DNA of 64,000 nt from Streptomyces venezuelae (GTDB taxonomy: Bacteria; Actinomycetota; Actinomycetes; Streptomycetales; Streptomycetaceae), in the NCBI RefSeq assembly GCF_008642335.1, contig NZ_CP029191.1, positions 1,240,001 to 1,304,000 of the forward strand, given 5' to 3'. This document shows positions 25,588 to 33,372 of the stretch, one piece after another. The first letter of the stretch is position 1. Every line of letters starts with the position of its first letter. A model generated the notes under the pieces. The model saw nothing but the letters and a program-made list of their open reading frames with translations, was not told where the DNA came from and searched no databases. Made by a program: the position numbers and the translations under genes.

Positions 25588-27978
25588 ATGACGAACATTC
25601 CGCCTCCTGCCGAGGAGCTCCGCGTCCTCGACTGGGAGCTGCGCCAACTGGATGCGCGCAGGACGCAGTTGCTGCAGCGCCGGGCCTGGCTGCTCGGTGT
25701 CCTGCGCGCGGCGGGCCCGGCCGGGCCGCCCCCTCGTCCGGCCGGGCCGCCCGCCCCCGACGCCACGCCGCCGAGCGCGCAGAACGTCCTGCTCGCCCTG
25801 GGCGGGGTGCTCCTGACCGTCGCGGCGATCGCGTTCACGGTGGTGAGCTGGGGCCACTTGGGGATCGGGGGCCGCAGCGCGGTCCTCGGCGCGGTGACGC
25901 TCGCGGCGCTCGGCACGCCCGCGTTCCTGCTGCGCCGCTCGCTGCGCTCGACGGCGGAGGCGGTGGCGGGCCTCGGCCTGGCGCTGACGGTCCTCGACGC
26001 GTACGCGCTGCGCTACCTCGCGCTCCCGGACGTGAACGCCTTCGGCTACGCGGCCGCCACCTCGGCGGTCCTGGCCGCGATCTGGGCCGGGTACGGCCTG
26101 CTGCTCCGGGAGTTGCGCCTGCCGCTGCCGGTCGCGGTCGTGGCGGCGCAGCTTCCCCTGGTCCTGTGGGCGGGCGCGGCGCAGGCCGATGAGTACGTGA
26201 TGACGGCCGCGCTGCTCGCGACGGCGGCCTTCGACACGGCGCTCGCGCTGTGGGCGGGGGTCCGTACGGTGCGGGTCGCCGCCGCGGCGGGGGCCGGTGT
26301 GCTGGGTCTGTGGGGTGCGGCGAGCGCCGGCTGGCTCTCCGTGCAGGCCTCGGACGCCGGTGAGGCGGCCCGCGCGGGCGTGCTGCTGCTGTTCGCCGCG
26401 GGGATCGCGCTGGCCGTCGCCCGGTGGGCGAAGGGCGCCGAGGTGGTGAGCGGCGCGGCGGGTGCGTGCGGTCTGCTGGTGGTGGCCGCGGCGGGCGGGG
26501 TGCTGCGGACCGTGCTGCCCGCGGCATGGACGGTGCCGGCGTATCTGGCGTGCGGCATGGCGCTCTTGGCCGTGGTCCGCGCCTCGCTGGCGTGGCCGCT
26601 GCGGCGCGGGGTCCTGGCGGCGTCGGCCGTGGTGCAGGGGCTCGCGGTGCTGTGGGCGCTGCCGGTCGCGGCGGTCGCTCTGCTCGGCCCGTTCGGCTGG
26701 GGGACCCGCGTCTGGTCGGGTGCGCACGGCGACGCCCGGGACGCGCTGCTGCTGGCACTGCCGCTCGCGCACCCGCTGCTCGCCCCGCTGGTGCTGGGCG
26801 CCGTCGCCGCCGTGCTCGCCGAGACGGCCGGGCCGCTGGGCGAGTCGGCGCGGCGGGCGGCACGGTACGGCGCGCCGGTGCTCCTGTGGTCCGCGGCCGT
26901 GGCGCTGCCGGCCGCGCTCCGCCTTCCCTACGGGGCCGGGGTGGCGACCCAGCTCCTGGTGGCCGCGGTCCTCCTGGGTGTGGCCGCGCGTGCCGCGTCG
27001 GCCGTTCCCGCGGTGACCGCGTCGGTTCTCGCGCTGGTGTCGTCGGCGAGCGTCGCGTTCCTGTCGCTGGCCACCGAGACGGCCACCCTCACCGCGCTCG
27101 GCGTCCTGGCGGCGCTGCATCTCGCGGCCTGTGTGCGCCTGGCGCGGGCCGGGTCGCCCGCTCCTGACACCGCGGCGCTCGCCGCCTGCGCCTCCCTGGT
27201 CTCGGCCCTCGCGCTGGTCTGCGCGTCGGGTGCCGCGTGGGGGCTGCGCCCCGAGCACATCGGGCTGCTCTCACTGACGGTCCCCGCGCTCGCCGCGGCG
27301 GCCGCCGCCCGTCTCGGTACGCATCCGCTGACGCCACCCGTGGAGATCATGGCGGCCGTCTCCGGAGCCGTCGCGGTCGTCCTGGCCGCGGGGGACGCTC
27401 CGGTCCTGTCGCTCGTCCTGGCGCTCTGCGGGGTCATCGCGTCCGGCACCGCGCTGCGGGCGGACCGGCATGACGTCGGGTACGCGGCCGGGGCGCTGTT
27501 CATCCTGGCGAGCTGGGTGCGCCTGGCGTCGTGGGAGGTGTCGGCCCCGGAGGCGTACACCCTGCCGGTGGCCATCCCCGCGCTGCTCATCGGGTGGCTG
27601 CGGCGCCGCCGCGACCCGGCGGCCTCTTCCTGGACCGCCTACGGTCCCGGCCTCGCGGTGACACTGCTCCCGAGTCTCGCGGCCGCGTGGAGCGACGTGC
27701 ACTGGCTGCGTCCCCTGCTGCTCGGCACGGCGGCCCTCGCCGTATCGCTGGCGGGCGCTCATTACCGCCTGCGCGCCCCGCTGGTCCTGGGCGGCACGGT
27801 CCTCACCCTGGACGCGCTGCACGAATTGGCCCCGCACATCGTGCAGGTCGTGGACGCGCTGCCCCGCTGGCTGCCGCCCGCGCTCGCGGGTCTGCTGCTG
27901 CTCGCGGTCGGCGCCACGTACGAGCAACGGCTGCGTGACGCGCGCCGGTTCCGGAATGTCCTGAACCGAATGCACTGA
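25588..27978 (+). CDS. Very large polytopic membrane protein (SCO7613 C-terminal-like)
   Basis: A ~796-residue, alanine- and leucine-rich protein with roughly 20 predicted membrane segments. The first ~75 residues are soluble and helical (EELRVLDWELRQLDARRTQLLQRRAWLLGVL), followed by a proline-rich spacer and then continuous membrane helices from NVLLALGGVLLTVAAIAFTVV onward. A shared block near the end is DALHELAPHIVQVVDALPRWLPPALAGLLLLAVGATYEQRLRDARR. Streptomyces genomes carry such proteins under the label SCO7613 C-terminal domain; function is unknown. I prefer the ATG at 25588; an upstream ATG at 25552 is possible. Confidence 0.85.
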   Translation: MTNIPPPAEELRVLDWELRQLDARRTQLLQRRAWLLGVLRAAGPAGPPPRPAGPPAPDATPPSAQNVLLALGGVLLTVAAIAFTVVSWGHLGIGGRSAVLGAVTLAALGTPAFLLRRSLRSTAEAVAGLGLALTVLDAYALRYLALPDVNAFGYAAATSAVLAAIWAGYGLLLRELRLPLPVAVVAAQLPLVLWAGAAQADEYVMTAALLATAAFDTALALWAGVRTVRVAAAAGAGVLGLWGAASAGWLSVQASDAGEAARAGVLLLFAAGIALAVARWAKGAEVVSGAAGACGLLVVAAAGGVLRTVLPAAWTVPAYLACGMALLAVVRASLAWPLRRGVLAASAVVQGLAVLWALPVAAVALLGPFGWGTRVWSGAHGDARDALLLALPLAHPLLAPLVLGAVAAVLAETAGPLGESARRAARYGAPVLLWSAAVALPAALRLPYGAGVATQLLVAAVLLGVAARAASAVPAVTASVLALVSSASVAFLSLATETATLTALGVLAALHLAACVRLARAGSPAPDTAALAACASLVSALALVCASGAAWGLRPEHIGLLSLTVPALAAAAAARLGTHPLTPPVEIMAAVSGAVAVVLAAGDAPVLSLVLALCGVIASGTALRADRHDVGYAAGALFILASWVRLASWEVSAPEAYTLPVAIPALLIGWLRRRRDPAASSWTAYGPGLAVTLLPSLAAAWSDVHWLRPLLLGTAALAVSLAGAHYRLRAPLVLGGTVLTLDALHELAPHIVQVVDALPRWLPPALAGLLLLAVGATYEQRLRDARRFRNVLNRMH

Positions 27979-28040
27979 TTACCGGCCGCCGCGGAACATG
28001 TGGACCCGTCAATTCCCTTAAAGGGCGCGGGAATACGAGA

Positions 28041-28072
28041 ACGGCCCGGAGGCTCAATAGCCTCCGGGCCGT
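28041..28072. terminator. Hairpin terminator shared by the membrane protein gene and tRNA-Val copy 2
   Basis: A perfect 13-bp stem (ACGGCCCGGAGGC at 28041-28053 with 28060-28072) has a TCAATA loop. It lies between the convergent ends of the large membrane protein gene (27978) and the minus-strand tRNA-Val (28082), so it is probably bidirectional. Confidence 0.85.
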
Positions 28073-28081
28073 AATCCGGGG

Positions 28082-28153
28082 TGGGCGATACTGGGTTCGA
28101 ACCAGTGACCTCTTCGGTGTGAACGAAGCGCTCTCCCACTGAGCTAATCGCCC
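28082..28153 (-). tRNA. tRNA-Val (anticodon CAC), second copy
   Basis: This 72-nt tRNA is identical in sequence and orientation to the one at 24891-24962, with loop TTCACAC and anticodon CAC. The two copies lie 3.1 kb apart. Confidence 0.96.
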
Positions 28154-28215
28154 CGGGCGCAGGAAGAACATTACCGCATGTCAGCGGGTGCTCCCGACCG
28201 CCCCGGACCGGACGG

Positions 28216-28650
28216 TCACTCCTTGATCTTCCACGGCATCGTGATGCCGAACTTCCACACGTAGACGGCGACGAGCACCGCGACGATCACGAGGCCGATC
28301 GTGGTCAGGATGATGTTGCGGCGGCGGACCTTCGGGTCGAGTGCACGCTGTGCCGCCTCGGTGACCTTGCGTTTCGTCCAGCGGAGCACCAGCTGGGCCC
28401 AGACGAACTCGGTGGCCCAGATCGCCATGCCGCCGAAGATCACGAGCCAGCCGGGGCCCGGCAGCGGCAGCATGATGATGCCCGCGACGACGACCGCGAG
28501 ACCGACGATGAAGACGCCCACCTGCCAGCTCAGGTGCAGCACCCGGCGGGACTGGACGTACTGCGGAGCCCGCGAACCGAGCGGCGGGTCGGACTTGGCT
28601 CCGGCGGTCGGATCCGTGACCCCCGCCGAATCGTTACTCCCCGTATTCAT
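28216..28650 (-). CDS. TIGR02611-type membrane protein
   Basis: A 144-residue actinobacterial membrane protein of unknown function. The soluble N-terminus (MNTGSNDSAGVTDPTAG) precedes two membrane segments in a hairpin (WQVGVFIVGLAVVVAGIIMLPLPGPGWLVIFGGMAIWATEF), a basic cytoplasmic stretch (RWTKRKVTEAAQRALDPKVRRRN) and a final membrane helix (IILTTIGLVIVAVLVAVYVW). The PLPGPGW turn is the family hallmark. The ATG at 28650 is preferred over an upstream ATG at 28743, which would add an unrelated basic leader. It is divergent from ssgB. Confidence 0.85.
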   Translation of the reverse strand: MNTGSNDSAGVTDPTAGAKSDPPLGSRAPQYVQSRRVLHLSWQVGVFIVGLAVVVAGIIMLPLPGPGWLVIFGGMAIWATEFVWAQLVLRWTKRKVTEAAQRALDPKVRRRNIILTTIGLVIVAVLVAVYVWKFGITMPWKIKE

Positions 28651-28841
28651 GCGGCCAAACCCTACCGGACGGAAACCCATCACCGGAATGGGTGCACGGG
28701 CGGATGGGACAATCCGCCATACGGGGCGTCTAAAGACACGCAAATCCCTCAGAGGGGTTTACAACGGCACCGTAGGTGGCATGTCGATTTCGCCGACGTG
28801 CGAATCCCCGAGCGCACACTGAGCGAAAGGCCCTGGCGCTT

Positions 28842-29255
28842 ATGAACACCACGGTCAGCTGCGAGCTGCACCTGCGCCTCGTTGTGTCGAGCGAGTCCTC
28901 ACTGCCTGTTCCCGCAGGACTGCGGTATGACACGGCCGATCCCTATGCCGTGCACGCCACCTTCCACACCGGAGCCGAGGAAACCGTCGAGTGGGTGTTC
29001 GCCCGCGACCTCCTCGCCGAGGGCCTGCACCGGCCCACCGGTACCGGCGACGTCCGAGTCTGGCCGTCCCGGAGCCACGGTCAGGGCGTCGTCTGCATCG
29101 CCCTGAGTTCCCCGGAAGGTGAGGCTCTGCTCGAGGCCCCGGCGCGGGCCCTGGAATCCTTCCTCAAGCGAACGGACGCAGCCGTGCCACCCGGCACGGA
29201 ACACCGCCATTTCGACCTCGACACGGAGCTCTCCCACATCCTTGCCGAGAGCTGA
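28842..29255 (+). CDS. ssgB: Sporulation-specific cell division activator SsgB
   Basis: SsgB belongs to the SALP family found in sporulating actinomycetes; it positions FtsZ at future sporulation septa in aerial hyphae. The 137-residue protein is close to the canonical SsgB sequence: MNTTVSCELHLRLVVSSESSLPVPAGLRYDTADPYAVHATFHTG, then VEWVFARDLLAEGLHRPTGTGDVRVWPSRS and the ending DLDTELSHILAES. The start follows GAAAGG. The gene stands alone, with its own divergent promoter region and a very strong hairpin downstream. It is the best single marker that the host is Streptomyces or a close relative. Confidence 0.96.
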   Translation: MNTTVSCELHLRLVVSSESSLPVPAGLRYDTADPYAVHATFHTGAEETVEWVFARDLLAEGLHRPTGTGDVRVWPSRSHGQGVVCIALSSPEGEALLEAPARALESFLKRTDAAVPPGTEHRHFDLDTELSHILAES

Positions 29256-29350
29256 GCGCCGCCCGGCGCGTCGAGGACCGCCACGCCGTCCGACTCGGGG
29301 CGACGGCGCAAGCAGTCACGACACAACGACACAAGGCGAACAGATGCAGA

Positions 29351-29396
29351 CACCGGCGCCGTCGCCGCGGGCTCTCCCGCGGCGACGGCGCCGGTG
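29351..29396. terminator. 21-bp perfect hairpin after ssgB
   Basis: A perfect 21-bp stem (29351-29371 with 29376-29396) has a CTCT loop. It lies 95 nt after the ssgB stop and 75 nt before the CGNR gene. It is the longest perfect stem with a short loop in the window and should isolate ssgB transcription from the next gene. Confidence 0.88.
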
Positions 29397-29471
29397 CGTC
29401 CGCCGACGAAACCGCTAGCATCGGCCAGCATCGGCGGGCACCGGCCCGACCCCCAGGCCAGGGAGCAAATC

Positions 29472-30050
29472 GTGCTGATCACCCACGACACCCGGTGTTC
29501 TCTCGACGCCGTGGTCGATCTGGTGAACACCGCACCGGAGACGAACGGCACGGACGGGCTCGCGAGCGTGGCGGCGCTCGGTGATTTCGTACGCGGCCAC
29601 GACGTCAGCGACGTCGGGACGCTCTCGGAGGGCGACCTCGCCGACGTGCACCGCATCCGCGCCCGCTTCGGCGAGGTCTTCGCGCACCCCGAACCGCAGG
29701 CCGCGTCCGCGATCCTCAACGACCTGATCGCGCGGGCCGGCACCACGCCCCGCCTCACCGACCACGACGGCTACGACTGGCACATCCACTACTTCGCGCC
29801 CGGCGCGTCCGTCGCGGACCACCTCGCGGCCGACTGCGGGATGGCCCTCGCGTTCTTCGTGGTCGCGGGCGAGCAGGAGCGGCTGCGGCGCTGCGAGGCA
29901 CCGGACTGCCGGCACGCCTTCGTCGACCTCTCGCGCAACCGGTCCCGCCGCTACTGCGACAGCCGCACCTGCGGCAACCGCCTGCACGTCGCCGCGTACC
30001 GCGCCCGCCGCAAGGAGGCCTCGGGAGCCTCGGAGCAGAGCGTCCCCTAG
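29472..30050 (+). CDS. CGNR zinc finger / ABATE-type regulator
   Basis: The 192-residue protein has an N-terminal alpha-beta stress-antitoxin-like (ABATE) region starting VLITHDTRCSLDAVVDLVNTAP. It ends with a CGNR zinc finger: RRCEAPDCRHAFVDLSRNRSRRYCDSRTCGNRLHVAAYRARRK, with four Cys ligands and the family CGNR tetrapeptide. This architecture is common in actinobacterial transcription factors; the target is unknown. The GTG at 29472 has AGGGAG upstream and removes a non-conserved leader. It ends 10 nt from the convergent small membrane protein gene. Confidence 0.88.
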   Translation: MLITHDTRCSLDAVVDLVNTAPETNGTDGLASVAALGDFVRGHDVSDVGTLSEGDLADVHRIRARFGEVFAHPEPQAASAILNDLIARAGTTPRLTDHDGYDWHIHYFAPGASVADHLAADCGMALAFFVVAGEQERLRRCEAPDCRHAFVDLSRNRSRRYCDSRTCGNRLHVAAYRARRKEASGASEQSVP

Positions 30051-30060
30051 GGCCTGTGTC

Positions 30061-30309
30061 CTAGAGCAGCAGCAGATCGTGGAGCGTCGCCACCAGGATC
30101 AAGGTGCTGATCACCGCCAGGAAGATCATCAAAGGTGGCTGGGAGAGGGCGAAGAGGCACCCCTGCCGCTCCTCGTCACCGTGGGGCAGCTCCGCTTCGC
30201 CGTCGGTGGCGGGCCGCTCGGCGGCCGCAGGTCGTCGCTCATGGGCCGGTGCCGTGGATTCGCCGTCGTCCGGCGGGGCGGCATCGCCCTCTGTGGTGGT
30301 GTCAAGCAT
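30061..30309 (-). CDS. Small tail-anchored membrane protein, unknown
   Basis: An ~82-residue protein with a long acidic, proline- and alanine-rich N-terminus and a hydrophobic C-terminus (PPLMIFLAVISTLILVATLHDLLLL) that ends at the last residue, so it would insert as a tail-anchored protein. No family is recognised. The start is uncertain: an in-frame GTG at 30354 would extend it to 97 residues, and neither start has a good ribosome-binding site. Confidence 0.5.
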   Translation of the reverse strand: MLDTTTEGDAAPPDDGESTAPAHERRPAAAERPATDGEAELPHGDEERQGCLFALSQPPLMIFLAVISTLILVATLHDLLLL

Positions 30310-30487
30310 CTCGCGGTGATGATGACGCACCGCGGGCGGGTTGCCGACCAACACGCCCGGTCGGGGCGGGAGTTCGCCGGCTCCCGTGAACAGGGAAAAG
30401 TCCAGCGCCGAGCGCGTGACGCCCCTCGCTCAGCCCCACGTCAGCCGTGGCACCGGGCCACCCCGTTCCTACCCGAACGAGGGAACC

Positions 30488-30934
30488 TCAGATGCCGTGC
30501 TTCTTCAGGATGGCCTCGATGTCGCTGAAGTCCTCGGCGGGCGCGGCCGACTGCGGCTTGGCCGCGGGCCTGCCCGCGGCCTGCCGGGTACCGCCGCCGA
30601 GCGAGGGCGCCGAAGCCGCGGGGGCGACGGCCTCACGCTGGGCGGCCTTCGCGGCCTTGCGCTCCTTGCGGGTCCCGCCGGTGCGCCGCTCCACGGCGCG
30701 CGTGCCGAGGAACACGAGCCAGGCCGCGCCGAGCATGCCGAAGCCGACCCACGCCTTGAGGCTGAACGCCGTGTCCGCCGCCCAGCCCACGACGCCCGTG
30801 AGCACCAGGCCTATCGGAACCAGCGCGTACCCGGCGAGGCGGGCGGCGGGCAGGAAACGCTTGCGGTAGGCCATGACCGCGGCGATGCCGAGCCCGGCCG
30901 CGGACACGGCGGAACAGACGGTCTCGGCAATCAT
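30488..30934 (-). CDS. Small two- to three-pass membrane protein, unknown
   Basis: A 148-residue protein. The hydrophobic N-terminal half has membrane segments (TVCSAVSAAGLGIAAVMAYRK, LAGYALVPIGLVLTGVVGWA, AWVGFGMLGAAWLVFLGT). A basic stretch (RKERKAAKAAQREAVA), a disordered linker and a conserved-looking C-terminal tag (DFSDIEAILKKHGI) follow. The tag suggests a protein-interaction peptide; function is unknown. The ATG at 30934 is supported by GGAGG. It is divergent from the DsbA-like gene, with 207 nt between them. Confidence 0.8.
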   Translation of the reverse strand: MIAETVCSAVSAAGLGIAAVMAYRKRFLPAARLAGYALVPIGLVLTGVVGWAADTAFSLKAWVGFGMLGAAWLVFLGTRAVERRTGGTRKERKAAKAAQREAVAPAASAPSLGGGTRQAAGRPAAKPQSAAPAEDFSDIEAILKKHGI

Positions 30935-31141
30935 CCGGTCCTCCAAGCGTGCAGGCGTACGTCGGGAAAAAACACTGTCGTCCCTTCCATCCTGCACCGG
31001 GTGGGCGCCGCTGAGCCACGTCCGGAGCGGACCTCGGGGACATTTCCGGGTCATCTCGGGGTCGGTCCTCCTCCGCAGGTGCCGGTCGGTGACGCCCTGT
31101 CCCGATTGGGGGGCGGATCCGCGGGCTGGGAGACTGTGCCC

Positions 31142-31660
31142 ATGAGCGACTCCCCTGCCGACCGCCCCGCCCGTCCCGTCGTCATCGACGTCTGGTGCGA
31201 GCTGCAGTGCCCCGACTGCCGTACCGCCCTCGACGACGTGCGCGCCCTGCGCGCACGCTACGGCGACCGCGTCGAGCTGCGCCTGCGGCACTTCCCCCTC
31301 GAGAAGCACAAGCACTCCTTCGCCGCCGCGCAGGCCGCCGAGGAGGCGTTCGAGCAGGGCCAGGGATGGCCGTACGTGGAGGCCGCGCTGGCCGGGGTCG
31401 AAGACCTCGACCGCAAGGGCGAGGCCCACCTCGTGGACACGGCCCGGGAACTCGGCCTGGACGCGGAGGAGTTCGACACCGCCCTGATCGACGGGCGGCA
31501 CATCCTGATCGTCGACGCCGACCAGGCCGAGGGCAAGGCCATCGGCGTCACCGGCACCCCGACGTACGTCGTCGGCGGCGAGCGCCTGGACGGCGGCAAG
31601 AGCCAGGAGGGCCTGCGCGCACGCGTCGAGGAGATCACCGACCGCCTCCTGGGCCTCTAG
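31142..31660 (+). CDS. DsbA-family thioredoxin-fold protein with CPDC motif
   Basis: The 172-residue protein has the DsbA-like layout: a thioredoxin strand and active site WCELQCPDCRTALDDV with a CxxC pair, an inserted helical domain (SFAAAQAAEEAFEQGQGWPYVEAALAGV) and the cis-Pro loop VTGTPTYVVGGERLDG. There is no signal peptide, so it is probably cytoplasmic, acting as an oxidoreductase or isomerase-like protein. The ATG follows GGGAG. Its stop codon overlaps that of the convergent GNAT gene (31657-31660). Confidence 0.88.
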   Translation: MSDSPADRPARPVVIDVWCELQCPDCRTALDDVRALRARYGDRVELRLRHFPLEKHKHSFAAAQAAEEAFEQGQGWPYVEAALAGVEDLDRKGEAHLVDTARELGLDAEEFDTALIDGRHILIVDADQAEGKAIGVTGTPTYVVGGERLDGGKSQEGLRARVEEITDRLLGL

Positions 31661-32481
31661 AGCAGCGGTTTCCAGAAGTAGTACGACGCCGGTTCGTAGC
31701 CGAGCGACGCGTACAGGTTCAGGGCCGGGGTGTTGTCGGAGAGGACGTTGAGGCCGATGCGGTCACGGCCCGCCGCGCGGCCCTGCACCTCCGCGAGGCG
31801 CATCAGGGACCGGCCGTGCCCGTGCCCGCGGTGGTCGGCGTGGACCGCGACGTCGTAGACGAACGCGTCGCCGTCGACGACGGAGAGCCACAGCGTGCCC
31901 ACCTGGACGCCGTGGTGGGTGAGAACGCTCAGCCAGGTGTCCGATGTCGCGAGGCCGCGCGGCAGGGCGCGCGCGTGGTCGTCCTCGGCCTTGGCGCGCG
32001 CCTCGTCCTCGGGGAGGCCGCGGTCCGTCCAGGTGCTCGCGTAGAGCTCCTTCGCGCGCACCAGCCACGGTCCGGCCTCGGCCTCGGTCATGGGCCGGCC
32101 CTCGGTGCCGACGGGCAGGGCGGGCACCGGGTCCGTCAGCGGCTTCGTCAGCCGGCGGCTCCGCTCGACGTAACCGAGGGCCGTGACGAGCCGCAGCGCG
32201 GCGGCCGCGTCGGCGGGGACGGTCGTCTCGATGCGCGTACACCCCCAGCCGCGCGCCACTTCCTCGGCGGCCAGCGCCGCGACCGTGCCGCGGCCGCGCC
32301 TGCGGTCAGGCTCCGCGATCCGCAGGTCGTGGAGACGGCAGACGCGGGGTCCGAAGACCTCGTGGGTGGCGAGGCCTATGGACCCGACGGGACGGCTGTT
32401 GACGCAGACGTCGTACGTGCGCGCCTTGGCGCCGTCGGCGCCCTGCTGAAGCGGCCCGGTCGGCCGCAGGGTCGTGGTCAT
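31657..32481 (-). CDS. Tandem-GNAT acetyltransferase
   Basis: The 274 residues contain two GNAT-like halves. The N-terminal half has a partial core (VCRLHDLRIAEPDRRRGRGTVAALAAEEVARGWG). The C-terminal half has a complete acetyl-CoA binding motif (FVYDVAVHADHRGHGHGRSLMRLAEVQGRAAG) and the motif B region (IGLNVLSDNTPALNLYASLGYEP). Both halves keep an R/Q-x-x-G-x-G/A type loop, although only the second is canonical. The substrate is unknown. It is convergent with the DsbA-like gene and overlaps it by 4 nt. Confidence 0.88.
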   Translation of the reverse strand: MTTTLRPTGPLQQGADGAKARTYDVCVNSRPVGSIGLATHEVFGPRVCRLHDLRIAEPDRRRGRGTVAALAAEEVARGWGCTRIETTVPADAAAALRLVTALGYVERSRRLTKPLTDPVPALPVGTEGRPMTEAEAGPWLVRAKELYASTWTDRGLPEDEARAKAEDDHARALPRGLATSDTWLSVLTHHGVQVGTLWLSVVDGDAFVYDVAVHADHRGHGHGRSLMRLAEVQGRAAGRDRIGLNVLSDNTPALNLYASLGYEPASYYFWKPLL

Positions 32482-32550
32482 CCCTCTGGTTCTACCCGCA
32501 CCGGGCCCGTACCGTCACCGGGGTTTCCCCGGACTTACGGCCTCACGGCC

Positions 32551-33372
32551 CTACGGGTCCAGGTCGTCGGCGGCACGCTCCGTGAAGATCCGCATCGCCT
32601 TGGTGGTCACCGGGCCCGGCGAGGCGGGAAGTTCGCGCTCGTCGACGCGGTGCACGCCCTGCACGTCGCGCAGCGTCGACGTCAGGAAGACCTCGTCGGC
32701 GCGGTCCAGGACGTCCAGCGGCAGGTCGGTCTCGCGTGCGCCGGTCCACTCGACGGCCAGCGCGCGCGTGATGCCCGCGAGGCACCCGGAGGCGACCGGC
32801 GGGGTGTGGATCTCGCCGTCGAGCACGACGAAGACGTTGGAGCCCGTGCCCTCGCAGAGCTGTCCGACGGTGTTGGCGAAGAGGGCTTCCGTGGCGCCGT
32901 GTTCGTGCGCGCGGGCCAGCGCCACGACGTTCTCCGCGTACGAGGTGGTCTTGAGGCCGGTCAGGGCGCCGCGTTCGTTGCGGGTCCACGGCACGGTGAT
33001 CACGGCGGTGGTGTCGGGGCGCTGCTTGGCCTCGCCGAGGGCGACGACGAGCGTGGTGCCCTGGTCGCCTCGGTCGGAGCCGAGCGGTGAGAGACCGCCG
33101 GTGTAGGTGATCCGGAGCCGGCCGAGCGGGAGCGGGTTGGCGTCGAGGACGGCGGCGCAGGCGTGGCGCACCTCGTCGAGGTCCGGCTCGGGCAGTCCGA
33201 GGCCGCGCGCCGACTGCGCGAGCCGGGCCAGGTGGCGGGTCAGGGCGAAGGGGCGCCCCTCGACCGACTTCACCGTCTCGAAAATGCCGTCTCCCACCGT
33301 CAGCCCGTGGTCGAGCACGGAGACGCGGGCGTCGTCGAGGTCCTGCAGCCCGCCATTGAGCCATATCTTCAC
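32551..33372 (-). CDS. Aminodeoxychorismate lyase-like class IV aminotransferase
   Basis: PLP class IV enzymes include PabC, which makes p-aminobenzoate from aminodeoxychorismate. The 273-residue protein starts VKIWLNGGLQDLDDARVSVLDHGLTVGDGIFETVKSVEGRPF and has the PLP lysine in GLKTTSYAENVVAL and the phosphate-binding GQLCEGTGSNVFVV motif with its conserved Glu. The GTG at 33370-33372 has GGAGG and overlaps the stop of the upstream chorismate-binding gene (GTGA), so a PabB-PabC pair for folate precursor synthesis is the best reading. Confidence 0.88.
   Translation of the reverse strand: MKIWLNGGLQDLDDARVSVLDHGLTVGDGIFETVKSVEGRPFALTRHLARLAQSARGLGLPEPDLDEVRHACAAVLDANPLPLGRLRITYTGGLSPLGSDRGDQGTTLVVALGEAKQRPDTTAVITVPWTRNERGALTGLKTTSYAENVVALARAHEHGATEALFANTVGQLCEGTGSNVFVVLDGEIHTPPVASGCLAGITRALAVEWTGARETDLPLDVLDRADEVFLTSTLRDVQGVHRVDERELPASPGPVTTKAMRIFTERAADDLDP

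Noticed and set aside
25024..27258. A 744-codon minus-strand frame covering the membrane protein gene
   Set aside because: Only its last ~148 codons (SRPBCC) look like a protein; the rest is Arg/Gly/Gln-rich shadow sequence.
24891..28153. Integrated mobile element between the tRNA-Val copies
   Set aside because: No integrase, excisionase or mobility gene is present, and base composition does not obviously change; kept only as a possible deletion-prone segment.
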